From assembly GCA_014529385.2 (NCBI GenBank), contig CM043958.1:149242793-149306792 (forward strand): 64,000 bases of DNA, in the 5' to 3' direction. Below the pieces are notes generated by a model. It was not told the origin of the DNA. It worked only from the letters and a program-made list of their open reading frames with translations, and did no database searches. The position numbers and the translations under genes were made by a program. The DNA comes from Adiantum capillus-veneris (taxonomy: Eukaryota > Streptophyta > Polypodiopsida > Polypodiales > Pteridaceae). Positions 1 through 11,230 of this stretch are shown here, piece by piece; the first letter of the stretch is position 1, and each line of letters starts with the position of its first letter.

Positions 1-232
1 AAAAACTATGAGAGGGAGAGAGAGGGAGTGTTTTTTTTATTAAAAAAAAAGAGGAAAATAGGGGGAGTGGAAGAGAGGTTTGAGACCAAAAAATAGGTGA
101 TCTATAGCCTCAATCGAAGAGCACGAAGCCCTCGATAGAATTTGTCTGAGCAATGGAAGGCTTTGCTGTAACAGCATCTCAGAATTGAAAAAAGTGTTAA
201 AACTTTGTGTTTTTGTTGCAGACTTGAAGGCA
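1..232 (+). other. Probable 5' leader of LINE-A
   Basis: This purine-rich stretch precedes ORF1. Bases 6-60 resemble the segments at about 8262-8310 and 8508-8555, which also read ATGAGAGGGAGAGAG followed by T- and A-rich runs. That may be shared repeat or simple-sequence convergence. No clear promoter element is visible. Confidence 0.4.
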
Positions 233-1219
233 ATGTCGGACAAAACTCGCAAGGGTGGAAAATCCACACTCTCCATGGAGAATGATGCAAAATCTCCAAG
301 GAATTTGGATGCTAATCCAACCACATTGTCTACAACAACGGAAGCAATGATCATGGCTTACTTGATCTCATTACAAGAAACCGTCAACAAGCAAGGTGAA
401 AAGCTTCACACACTTGCAATGGAGAATGGCACTTTAAGAGTTCTTGTTGTGGAGAATGAGCACCTCAAGAAGGTTCTTGAAATGCAAACAACATGCTTGG
501 TGCATCTTGAGAATGAAGTTCAAGAATGTAAGTGCTCTCTTGTGGACATGAATGCATTGAAAGAGCACTTGAGCAAAGTTAAGAGTGATCATGTATTGAA
601 AAAGGAAACGATAGATACAATACGACATGATGTATGTGAGATGAGAAATGCATCCAAATCATGGGCTGCTATATGTAAGGATAATGTGGTTTCTACATCT
701 CCTATCATGCAACCCGTTGTCCAAGCAAAGAATGTAGAGAATGTGGACACTCAAGAATTGCAAGAACGGCAAAAACGCTCAAAGAACATCGTCATTCGTG
801 GAATCAAGGAGGAAAGCATGGAAACACCCCAATCTCTTGCGGTTGCTATTGAAGAGTTTTTTGCTATATACTTTGGCATGTCTGGAATCATGGCTTATGG
901 TGCACATCGAGTTGGAAAACAAGGAGCCCCTCGCTCAAGAGAAAGACCTATTGTATGTACCATGGCTGATGAGGTAAAGAGAAAGATCATCCTTGACAAT
1001 AGTTGGATCTACCTCAAAGGAACGGGTTGTAATGTATATGAGGATCGCACTCTTATGCAACAAAATGTACGAGGAACGGGTTGTAATGTATATGAGGATC
1101 GCACTCTTATGCAACAAAATGTACGTTGCAAAGCATATGAGGAAAGAACCAAGAAGGTCAAGGTGTCATCTCAAGAAGAAAAGTCACGTGAGGAGGATGC
1201 AAGTCCACTCAAGAAATAG
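233..1219 (+). CDS. LINE-A ORF1 protein (RNA-binding nucleoprotein)
   Basis: A 328-residue reading frame starting MSDKTRKGGK; I chose the ATG at 233 because the longer in-frame extension to 185 has no ATG. Residues about 35-150 are rich in heptad-like Leu/Glu/Lys/Asn and look like a coiled coil. The segment RQKRSKNIVIRGIKEE matches the beginning of the RRM-like domain of plant and animal L1-type ORF1 proteins, followed by the FGMSG/AYGAHRVGK region, and the C-terminus is lysine-rich. ORF1 proteins coat LINE RNA in the ribonucleoprotein. A 54-bp exact tandem duplication inserts 18 extra residues near the C-terminus. The frame is open, so this protein could still be made. ORF2 starts six nucleotides downstream. 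Confidence 0.85.
   Translation: MSDKTRKGGKSTLSMENDAKSPRNLDANPTTLSTTTEAMIMAYLISLQETVNKQGEKLHTLAMENGTLRVLVVENEHLKKVLEMQTTCLVHLENEVQECKCSLVDMNALKEHLSKVKSDHVLKKETIDTIRHDVCEMRNASKSWAAICKDNVVSTSPIMQPVVQAKNVENVDTQELQERQKRSKNIVIRGIKEESMETPQSLAVAIEEFFAIYFGMSGIMAYGAHRVGKQGAPRSRERPIVCTMADEVKRKIILDNSWIYLKGTGCNVYEDRTLMQQNVRGTGCNVYEDRTLMQQNVRCKAYEERTKKVKVSSQEEKSREEDASPLKK
1019..1126 (+). repeat. 54-bp tandem duplication inside LINE-A ORF1
   Basis: Two copies of a 54-nt unit lie head to tail (1019-1072, 1073-1126) with essentially no differences. Each encodes 18 residues beginning GTGCNVYEDRT, so the frame is kept. The LINE-B homologue at 46540-46632 has one copy. Confidence 0.92.
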
Positions 1220-1225
1220 GGACAC

Positions 1226-4200
1226 ATGATCTATGAGACCAACTCACGCTTGGGAATATGCTTTTGGAATTGTAACAGCTATCCATGGAATGTGGAATTA
1301 GCATTGATGAGCTTACCAATGACTTTGATGTGATACTTCTTGTCATGTCATAATAATCAATATCTAATTCTCCTAAATGATTCTCTCATGTTAAACTGAT
1401 CATTTAATATGGGGAAGTGCCAGGGGAGAAAAAGCTAGAATATGGGTTAAGCTAGCAGACCAGCCACAGTAGGGATCCAAAGGAGGGAAAATAGGGATCC
1501 AAAGGGGGGGCCATCTGCAAAAGATCCATGTGCAAAAATGGGCTAAAAAGACCCTAAGGTTCAGCCCATTAAAACTTCCAAAATGCTAAGGTTCTAAAAT
1601 TCAAAGGTTGTGTCCAAAGGTCAACCATGGGGGGAATTGGATGCTTTGTGTGTGTCCCAAAAGTCTTTACAAATCCCTACATAGGAGGGGGCGATCCTTG
1701 CTTGTAGGGGATGAGAGAGCAATTCATACACACACACAAGCTCCCTTTACACAAAGGGAATGAGGGACACATGTCAGCTCCCTAGCCCAGATGCCACAAG
1801 GTGTACCCAATTCCTATTGGATGGCCTTGGAGGGACCAATGAGAATTAGGCTAGAGTAAATCTAGTTTAATTAACTTAAAAACACTTAATAAAAGAACCA
1901 ATGAGAAATTAAGCTCTCTAGAAGACTATTGGGCTAGCCCTAGGGAGGTCCAATGAGAGTGGAGTAGAGAGAGAGGGGGCTCGACAGAGAGAGAGGGGGC
2001 TGATTTTTGCAAGGCATTATCACAAACACACACTCACACAATCTCATGTGTGAAGTAAAGAAGACTCTCTCTCCTTCTCAAGCTTTAATGGAAAGCTTAT
2101 CACCTACTCCAAGCTTGTGAGAAGGGAGGCCTACACCAACAACTCTTGGCTTTGTGATGCAAATCCAACCAAGATCCAAGCTTCAATGCATGCTCATCTC
2201 CTCTACCATGCTAATTACTAAGCTAAGCTATGCTAATATGAGTTATTATGTGAGGAGATGTACATCTTTCTCGTAAGACTACTCCTTCTTCCTCTCAATC
2301 TACTCTCATACCCCGCTAGCTCTCACCATCTTTGAAGGTGTGTGAGGTATTGGGTCTAAGACCAGAGATAATTGATGTTGTGTTTGACAAGTGTTTTGCT
2401 TAGCGCATGAAGCTTTCATCTTCATTGCACTAGCTAGTCTTGAAGGAACACAAAGAATTGTATTGTACAATGTCTCTCTTGATGGGAGAAACCATAATAC
2501 AAAGCCTTTTGGAGGGGGGACCGGCTCCATGTAAATCCGGTCCTCAACTGAACATTGTCAATAGCTTAATTTCTCTCTCTTTTGAAAGTATCGTTCATGC
2601 TATCTAACTAGGTGCTATGCTTTTTTTTTCTCTCTCTCTCCACCCAAGCACTCTTGTAATTCTCATTAGGAATCTATTCTAATGAAATGCCCACTATGTT
2701 CATGCTAATTTCCGCTACACACAAGTTTTTAGGCCATTAAATGTTACATGTCGAAACATGGAAGCATGATGCGCAACAAATCCTTGGATTTGACAACTAT
2801 GATGTGCATTCTTTGATGTGGACCAAATATGCAAAGCAACGTAGAGGCCAAGGAGGCATAGCATGTATGATCGAAAAGGGTTTGAAATATGTTTCCATTG
2901 TCAAAGAAGATAAGTATAAACGCTACCTATGGCTGAAAATCAGCACACCCAATGGTCAAGTCATGTTTGTGGATGGTTGCTACATTCCTCACTATGACTC
3001 CAACTTTTATGCTCACTTGGATATGGATAGAGATCAGCCCTTTGTTGAACTAGAGGAAGACATTGCTCATTACAAGGACCAGGGTGAAGTCATTGTCTTT
3101 AGAGACATGAATGCTCGCACAAATACTTTACAACACAACACACAACAAATCGACATGCCACATTAGAATGCAAGTGGGAAGTTTTCAAAGAAGTAATTTG
3201 CTCTTGTGCGAAGGAATGCTTTTTGGTGAAACACATGTCTTGCAAAAGACCTAAGAATGGTAGCGTAGCACCAAGAAGAAATGGTTCGACATGGAATGTC
3301 CTCAAGCCCGAAAACACTTGCTAAGGTTGGATGCAAGCAAAGACAAGGAAGGTTACTTGGAACGTTCACACACATACAAAGCACTTGTTCAAAAAAAGAG
3401 GAGAAGGTGGGAAGTCAAAAAACAACTTCTTTTAGCGCAAGAAAAAGCACATGCATGTGGTAAGTTTTGGCAAAATCTAAAAGGCAAGCGTGTTGAGAGC
3501 TTTGGTGACTTGACTCTTGAGGATATGTATACGCATTGCAAGAAACTCTATGAGCAACCCAATGTTGATAAGATGGAGTGTTGTAGCTCCATTTCGTTTA
3601 TGCCTCCCTTCTTTACCATTGAAGATGTATGTTACTCGCTTGAGAAACTTGCTACTCGCAAGGTAGGGGACCTTCAAGGTGTCAAGACGGAAATGATTAA
3701 ATGGACAAGCAAGAAAACAAAATATTGGATATGCGATATGTTTAACCTTGCACTTAAGCATGGCATGCCTCATGATTGAGTGAAAATTGGATCAAACCTT
3801 TGCACAAAGGAGGAGTTGTAGACAATGTGAACAACTATCGCACTATAATGGTTGGTTCTTTGATGGCTAATCTATTTGGATGTATCATGGAGATGAAGAT
3901 AAGTGAATGGGCTGAAAAGAACAGCAAATGTATGCTAGGCCAAGCAGGTTTTTGAAAGCATTATAGCACTATTGATCACCTTCTCACTCTTCGAGTTCTT
4001 ATGGAAGCGTTTCGATTGAAAGGAAAAAAGTTGTATTGTTGCTTTGTGGATTTCAAGAAAGCTTTTAACATGGTACCACGAGGAAATCTTTGGAGACGTA
4101 TGCAAAGCCTTCAAATGCCGAGAGAATTTATGCATGCAGTCTTTCGCATCTACCAAAAAGTGATATGTCGACTACGTATGGGAGATGGAATTTTACAATT

Positions 4201-5522
4201 TTTTGCAAGCACCATTGGTGTCAAACAAGGATGCCCACTTTCCCGAACCCTCTTTGGGCTACTCATTGATGAATTGGAATGCATGGTTCTTGATTTTATG
4301 CAACAAGAAGGCATAGAAGAGGGTAAGATCGGAAATGCGGTGATCATCCTTTTGCTTTATGCCAAGGATGTAGTGCTCTTGGCACATACCTTAGAAGATC
4401 CACAAAAGCTTAAGAGTGTCTTGGAACGCTTTTGCCTACATAGCGGGATGATCGTGAATGGATCCAAAACCAAGGTTATGCTTGTAAAGACCCTCAATGA
4501 TGAAAATCCATGCATTGTATACAACAATAAGCAACTTGAAGTGGTAGATAGATTCAAGTACCTTGGCCTTGAGGTTCCATCCAATCATAGATGGAAGGAT
4601 TGCGCAATGTGTCTCTTGGAAGCCGGAAAGAGGGCTTAGTATGCATTTGAGAACATGTGCAATGCTGGAGAGATCAAGTGTTGGGCTCTCAAAAAGTACC
4701 TCTTTGACACGTTGGTGACACCGGTGCTTCTTTATGGAGTGGAGGTGTGGGGTGGTAGCATCAGGAAGTCTACTTGGAAAGAGTTTGAGAATGTCCAAAA
4801 GTGATTTCTCACCAACTTTCTCTAAGTCAAGACACAAACACCCTACATGCTCTTACTTCTCGAGTCCGGATCACTTCCCATTGAAGGCTTGGGCATTCAA
4901 AGGGTTGTGGAGTACATGCTTAAGACACAACGTAGCCCTTTGTATCGACTTCCTAGAATCGCATATGAAGCAAGTCAAAAGGTCCAAAAGACATGTAAGA
5001 GCAAAATACTAAGTTCGGGGTGGATGCTTGACATCAAGAAATGGTTTGGAAGATGGGATGCATGTCACTTGGTCAAGGATGTGTCAAACAATCAACTCCC
5101 AAGTTAATGAGGCCTTCTTACAACGCCAATGTATCACTTCTTGGGAGAAATTCGGAGGTTCTTGTTTCAGCCATTACACTACACACATTGCCCCAAACTA
5201 CAAATCTTTCTTCTTCTCTAAACGCGATAACCAAACCCATCCCTACATCCTTGAGCCTATCCCATTGAGTGCGATCCGCACCACGGCCTCCATTCGTCTT
5301 AGCTCCCATTCTCTACGCTGCAAGACAAGACATTGGGGCACTAGCGAGGAGTTTCATCAACTTTGTACCTTATGCCCTCGTCAAGTGCGAGAGAGTGAGT
5401 ACCACACATTACTTGAGTGCTCAGATTTGACCACATTAGGTCCTCTTTCCCCCATATATTCAGCCATGAGCTCTCCCTACATACCTTCCTCTCCCAACCA
5501 CGATGTGTACTCTCTATTGTGA
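1226..5522 (+). pseudogene. LINE-A ORF2: endonuclease / reverse transcriptase, broken
   Basis: The start (1226) reads MIYETNSRLGICFWNCN, the first strand of an APE-type endonuclease. A frameshift follows near 1305, then the solo LTR. The endonuclease resumes at 2754 with ETWKHD and DMNART (catalytic Glu and Asp present). About 130 residues are missing at 3166, including the region that in LINE-B has GDSVIDYML. RT follows: FVDFKKAFNMVPR (motif A, 4048), GVKQGCPLS (motif B, 4221), then LLYAKDVVLLA where the family has YADD, so the first catalytic Asp is Lys. Stops or frameshifts occur at 3778, 3955, 4639, 4803 and about 5100. The C-terminal CTLC...H...C motif (about 5369-5430) is the Cys/His finger typical of L1-type ORF2. 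It ends at 5522. Confidence 0.88.
1346..2748 (-). mobile_element. Solo LTR, copy 1 of a 1.4-1.7 kb LTR family
   Basis: A 1,403-bp block begins TGTCATAATAATC and ends AAATGTTACA (TG...CA), flanked by TGTCA (1341-1345) and TGTCG (2749-2753). LINE-A coding sequence resumes in frame at TGTCG, so TGTCG is the original target and the left copy has a CG-to-CA change. The reverse complement matches the blocks at 5972-7580 and 58140-59834 at both ends and in the middle (GGACCGGATTTACATGGAGC region). There is no internal retroelement domain, hence a solo LTR. Strand follows the convention that copies 2 and 3 are plus; the transcriptional direction is unknown. Confidence 0.85.
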
Positions 5523-5631
5523 TGCTCATTTCAGCCATTTTTTAGCATCGAGAGTCACTTATGACCTCCACTCACACCACGTGACATGTTCATTTGGTCC
5601 CATAGGTCATATTTGACCTCCGAGGATGATA

Positions 5632-5702
<71 letters not shown>
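5523..5702 (+). other. LINE-A 3' UTR and dinucleotide tail
   Basis: A roughly 115-bp 3' UTR ends GAGGATGATAATAGAA and passes directly into (CT)n (5638-5674) and then (AC)n (5675-5702). LINE-B, on the opposite strand at 13312-13340, ends with the same GATAATA motif followed by (TC)n. The (TC)n run is therefore probably the transposition tail of this family rather than a chance microsatellite. Confidence 0.75.
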
Positions 5703-5913
<211 letters not shown>

Positions 5914-5916
5914 TTT

Positions 5917-5959
<43 letters not shown>

Positions 5960-5971
5960 CTCATTTTATTT

Positions 5972-7580
5972 TGTAATGGAAATGGCCTATGAACTTTGAG
6001 AATAGCGGAATTAAGAGAACTAGAGCGAGCATTTTTATGAGACTACTTTGAGAACATAGAGGGTAAGCTTAATTAGTAGTAGCAACATAACCATTAGACT
6101 TAATTAACTTGGTATGAGCAATACTTTTACAAGAGAGAGAATTAGAGAACAAGACAACAGTTGAGGACCGAATTTATGTGGAGCAGGTCCCCCCTCCAAT
6201 ACGCTTTTGGATTATAGATTCTCCCATGAAGAGAGACTTGGTACAATACAATCTTTGTGTTTCTTGTGACCTAGGTAAGATGCAATGAAGATTGGAAACT
6301 TCATGCATCACAAGCATAACATAATCCTTTGTAAAAGCATTAACCACCCCCAGCCTCAGTTCCAAGGCCTCAAACACCTTTGAAGGTGGAGAGAGCTAGC
6401 GGGGAATGAGGGTAGGGAAGAGGAAGAAGAAGTAACATATGAAAAAGAGATAGTTCCTCACTTATCATCACTCTTCTTGCATAGCATAGCATAATAGCAT
6501 ACTAATGATGATGAAGAAGATGGCAAGCTTAAGCATTGAAGCATGGCTCTTGGTTGGATTTGCATTTTATAGCCAAGAGTGTCAGTGTAGGCTCTCAACT
6601 CCTCAACAAGCTTGGACAAGGAGATGGAGTTCTTGCACTTTGCCCAAGTGAGAACGAGCATGTGAGTGTGTGAGAGAGAGTATACCCCCCAAGCACACCC
6701 CCAGCTTGCTTTGGTCGACCCCTCCTTGTAGCGCAAGCTAAAATTTGATTGGACCCCTATAATCCTAGACAATCACATGCATGGTGCACATCAAGCAACC
6801 ATGGTAGCATTTGGACAAGCGTCCTCCTTTCCCCTTTGAGAGAGAGGGATTGGAAAATGCTTTAGACAAATAATTGAATAACTAAATGCTCATTGGATCC
6901 CTCTTTAGCCTAGCCAATAGGATTCAAGCACCCCATGTGGCTAGGCATAGGGAGAACTTGACATGTGTCATTGTGCCCCGTATGGAAGGGGCGTCCGTTA
7001 AGGGAGTGAGGAGTTGGTCAAATCATTCCCCTAGATTTGGGGCTCACCCCCTCCTTTGTTGGGCACGTTTTTGACTCGAGCTCCTCAAGTACCTTACCTC
7101 CCCAAGCATGGGAAGCTTCTCAAGCACCTTAGTCAACAAGTGCAATCTTAGCAAGAGTATGGTCTCTCTCTCACTCATGCCCCTAGCTTCAATGGATCAG
7201 CCCCTCCTTGTAGGGATTGATTTGACTTTTCAAGCTCATGCCTAGCTTAAGTATGCACCTTAGCTATCAAGTATCTCATGCATTTCAATCATCAAGCACC
7301 TCAAGGCTAAGCCAAGCTTTAACCTAAGTTCTAAGGACTTTTACACTGACTATTGGAGGTCTTTAATGAATCTAACCCTAAGGTTTTTCAAGCTACATTC
7401 TAGCATTTCTCTTTGATAGACCATCTCTCATTTGGACCCTTTGACTCTGGCCTCGTGTTGAGATAGATCCATAAGCACATGTCTATATTCTAACCCTTGT
7501 TCCCGTTTATTCTCCCACATTAATGATCAGTTTAATATGATAAAAGCATTTGGGTTGGTTAGATATTAGATTTTATGACA
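5972..7580 (+). mobile_element. Solo LTR, copy 2
   Basis: A 1,609-bp block begins TGTAATGGAAATGGCC and ends AGATTTTATGACA. It is flanked by ATTT on both sides (5968-5971 and 7581-7584). Removing it restores ATTTTATTTTGTACCC as found at 5703. It matches copies 1 and 3 along its length, including the GCAGGTCCCCCCTCCAAT box near 6184. It holds no gag or pol domain. Short internal frames are not conserved between copies and are not coding. Confidence 0.82.
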
Positions 7581-7935
7581 ATTTTGTACCCAAACATTGT
7601 ATTAGATCTGCCAAGATTGTATCAATTTGGTCTCATAGGTCATTTTAGCCTTTTCAAGACACTTAATATAGCATTTCATTCCATTTTGTTTCATTTCTCT
7701 CTAGGATTGGAGGGACTTGAGGGTGTTGGATGTCAAACACTAATTGCCTCATCGATGCCAAATCAGTGAGGCATGAAACGCTACTGCTTTACATACACAC
7801 CCTTTTAAATATGACTTTTGAGGTTTATTTAAATGTAACCTTTCATATGAATTAACATTTCGTCTTCTCTCCTGTCTCAGCATCGTTCTCTCTCTTTTTA
7901 TGCACTCATTGTGTGTGTGGGATGGAGAGAGGGGT
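7581..7935. other. Right copy of the direct repeat, then unassigned sequence
   Basis: 7581-7660 repeats 5711-5785. From about 7661 to 7935 I recognise nothing. Confidence 0.5.
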
Positions 7936-8021
7936 GGTAGGGGGCCAGAGAGAGAGAGAGAGAAAGAGAGAGACAGAGGGAGGAGATAAATTTTTTTTTA
8001 AACGAGGCACTAGCAATCTTT

Positions 8022-8079
<58 letters not shown>

Positions 8080-8187
8080 GGGGGGGGAGGAAAGGGAGGG
8101 GCGAACGGAGAGAAAGAGGTGGGGGACCAAAGAGAGAGAGAGAGAGAGAGAGAGGTGGAGAGATATGAGGGGGAGGGGAGGGTTTGG

Positions 8188-8234
<47 letters not shown>

Positions 8235-8407
8235 GGGCAATAGAGGAAACAAGTTGGAGGAATCATGAGAGGGAGAGAGGGGGGGGGGCGAGGGGGTTTG
8301 ATTTTTTTTATAAAAAAAACCCAAGGCACTAGCAAAATCGCTAATGCCTTGGGGTTTTTTTAGAGAGAGAAAAGAAGAAGAGAATTTTAAGTACGTAGGA
8401 AACTATC

Positions 8408-8438
<31 letters not shown>

Positions 8439-8445
8439 GGGGGGT

Positions 8446-8499
<54 letters not shown>

Positions 8500-8600
8500 A
8501 GTTAGAGGGATCATGAGAGGGAGAGAGGGGGAGTGGCAAGGGGGTTTGATTATTAAAAAACCCCAAGGCACTAGCAAAGTTGCTAATGCCTTGAAATCAA
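7936..8600. repeat. GA-rich block with a duplicated hairpin-bearing segment
   Basis: (GA)n runs lie at about 7948-7978, 8029-8073, 8131-8155, 8189-8231 and 8449-8493, with (AC)n at 8409-8434. The segment 8232-8350 is repeated at 8492-8600: both copies contain ATCATGAGAGGGAGAGAG, GGGGGTTTGAT, then a hairpin with arms AAGGCACTAGC and GCTAATGCCTT. All Ser/Leu or Arg/Glu reading frames here are translated simple sequence. Confidence 0.8.
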
Positions 8601-9149
8601 ATGTGTTGCTTGATTTCCTAACATTCCTCACTTTGCTAATAAAGTTTAAAATTATAATATATGAAGGTGCGAGAAAAATAGAGAGATCTAAAATACCACT
8701 TGATTCCATAGTATGGATAACTATCAATGTGATTGCGCAATATGTGGACTATCTTCTTCCATGGCAACCTTTGATTTAGAAATAATGAATTGCACGCACT
8801 AAATTTTCTACATATTTATCATGTGCATTTGAGCTTATAGAGACCACAAAGCAAAGTGTTGTATATCACAATAACATCGCCCAAATTAAGACCATGAATA
8901 GTACATTTGCATCCAAAAGTTTTACAATAATACCAACTTGTGCAAGAGCAAAGATAGAAAAAAAAATTGTTTGATGCTAGGTACATAAGGAAAATCAATA
9001 AGTGTGAAAGAGATGCCACTATAGCAATAATATGAAAAATTTATCGTCTTGATTGAATAAGAGGCATTGTTGACACATGTGGCAATAGCCCATGAGGAAT
9101 ATGCTCAAGGGAGATATATATATCATGATGACACATAGCCCCACTATTA
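8601..9149. other. No recognisable feature
   Basis: AT-rich sequence without domains. It may be the upstream, fully decayed part of the gypsy relic that follows. Confidence 0.4.
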
Positions 9150-11230
9150 TTACCACACCTGTGAATCTTCATTTTGGCAATGCGGCCACAATCTAAGATA
9201 ACTATTCATTATCAATCACCAACCATGTGCCAAAATTTGTAGTAGGTAAGGAAATCTATAGGTTTCTAGATCGCTTATCTAGCTACAAATAGGTGTCTAT
9301 CACAAGACTATTTTTGGTATTGAACAATAAATCTTTCCTTTTATGTAATGCCCTCGACTTATAAATGATCCAACTACATTCCACATAGCTCATGTGTCAT
9401 GTATTCAAGAAGTACCTTTGGGACTTTCTTGAAGTCTTCATGCATGATCTATGCAAGAAAAACAAATATAGTTTCGATCATTTGATACTTACCTTTCTCT
9501 GATCTCACATGATAGAATTTGTCTTAAGCTAAGACAATTACAGTGTACCATAACAAGGTCCTTGGATATATAGTCTTCAAGCATAGTATAACAACTCACA
9601 TGGACCATCAATTTGTCTAGACCTCAAATCCCACAAAATGACCAATCCCTCATCTGTCATTGTTGGCGATTTTTAAAGATTCATCTCCATGTATGGAGAG
9701 ATAGTTTGGCCTTTATATGATATGTTGGTATCTTTTGGGTGGACCCTTGAGTGTAATGCCACCTTTGCCAAACAGAAAAAAAAAAATATTGGTAGTGCAC
9801 CTATATGGGTGTGAAAGGTATTTTATGTGCATATAGATGTGAGTGCCTATCAACCCGGTGTATTTTGGCTCATCCAAGGCAAGGCAACATGGACTCTCTA
9901 ATAACCTATGCAAGCCAACAATTGAATCCATCAAAGAAAAACTACACCATGAATAATAGAGCTAGCTTGTACAAGATCGATTAGAAATTTAGATATTATT
10001 TTCTTCCACAAATTTGTCTTCTTTGTTGAGGATCTAGACCTTCTCTACTTGGTAAATAAACCTTGTAACATGGGTAGAATCATTTGATTGTCCGTTATCT
10101 TACTTGAATTTGAATTCACAATTGAGAAAGGGATAAATCACCAAAGATCTGACCATTTTTGGTAAGAGGAGCGAATTGGAATCAACAATGATCTATGACA
10201 AGTCTCTCTTTCCAAGATTTAACGGGTTCCCAATGAAAATGTGGTCACTTTTTTTTTACCATGGCCAAACTGCCCACTCAAATGCAAGACATAGCAAGAG
10301 ATTTGTACAAGACTATCAAAATATCATGAGAATATAGTGGGGCATGTATATTACAAGTATTACAATCTATTGTTGAAGCAAGTGCCATGCCTAGATGGTA
10401 AGAATGATGCTAGTGACCATCCAAGAAGATGTTATTTCCTAGGTTTAGTCTCGTGCATCTTGTCAAGTAAATAATCCCAAGGAGCAAATAGCTTTCTATC
10501 ATAACATGGGGATGCCACAATATGGATGCACATCTTCAAGTATCTCACAACACAAAAGGTTATGTCTACCCAACCCATAGCAATAATGAGAGGTTATAAT
10601 CAAATTCGAGAGGTATTGAGTAGCCATATAGGGCTAGATGGAAAACTTAAAATTTGTGTTCTAGAGACTTGATACTTAGAAGTTCTACAATGGGTGCACT
10701 CGAGCGTAGACAATGGATAGTCCTTTGTAGATGTTATAGCTAAGGCTATTTTTCACTCACATCTTCAGTGGAATCTTCATGTGGACTCTACAAAGTATGT
10801 TAAACAATGTGATGATTGCCAATGGGGACATGTCCATACAACCCATAACCAAATGGCCTTGCAGCTCGTTATAAGGTCAAGAGATTTTGCAAAGTGAGGT
10901 ATAGACTTTGTAGGTCCTCTAGCTCTCTCACTAAACTTCAAGATCGGATGGTATGATAGTAGCAACACATTATCTAACCAAATGGGCCTAGTACATGCAG
11001 AGCACTAAGGAAAATACACCCTAGAACCAAATACCTTGTTTGAGTTCCCTTATGGCGTGATGAACATGTAGGGGGCTTATTGGTTGTTTGGTGATGCTTG
11101 GGGCTACTAAATCATGGGGTTTTGTGGGAAGGGAACCACTTTGTAGAAGCTATTGATTAGTTGAGAGAAATTCATTGTGAAAAGTACATGAGGTAGGTGC
11201 TTCATGATCGTGTATTCCCTTTTGGAATGT
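9150..11230 (+). pseudogene. Old Ty3/gypsy pol relic (RT, RNase H, integrase)
   Basis: Recognisable pieces appear in the correct order with many frameshifts and stops. RT: GKEIYRFLD and SSYK near 9247-9295, then FKKYLWDFLEVFMHDLC (9405-9456) where the family has MDD, so the active site is changed to MHD. RNase H: GWTLECNATFAKQK (about 9739-9776), FYVHIDVSAY (about 9820) and DSLITYASQQLNPSKKNYT (about 9893). Integrase: KLKICVLE (about 10640), the HHCC Cys pair CDDCQ (about 10810), RSRDFAK.GIDFVGPL (about 10880) and GNHFVEAID (about 11135). It is the same broad lineage as gypsy-1 (21771-40151) but much older. No LTRs could be assigned. Confidence 0.78.

Larger units (their letters stand above)
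1..5674 (+). mobile_element. LINE-A, L1-type non-LTR retrotransposon, inactive
   Basis: The order is 5' leader, ORF1 (coiled coil plus RNA-binding region), ORF2 (APE-type endonuclease, reverse transcriptase, C-terminal Cys/His motif), short 3' UTR and a (CT)n tail, which is the L1-clade layout. A solo LTR (1346-2748) interrupts the endonuclease. ORF2 carries frameshifts, stops, an internal deletion near 3166 and a changed RT active site. LINE-B on the other strand (13312-52375) is the same family and served as the comparison for placing breaks. The 5' limit is not seen because the window opens inside or just before the leader. Confidence 0.9.

Noticed and set aside
185-232. N-terminal extension of LINE-A ORF1 from 185
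   Set aside because: The codon at 185 is TTG; the first in-frame ATG is at 233 and fits an ORF1 start.
7898-8335. Long Arg/Glu- or Ser/Leu-rich frames on both strands
   Set aside because: Simple translation of (GA)n; no composition or boundary typical of a gene. The same applies to 51294-51701, 54072-54473 and 60597-61351.
8310-8355. Rho-independent terminator (hairpin followed by T-run)
   Set aside because: This is eukaryotic DNA with no upstream bacterial-type gene; the hairpin is part of a duplicated repeat.
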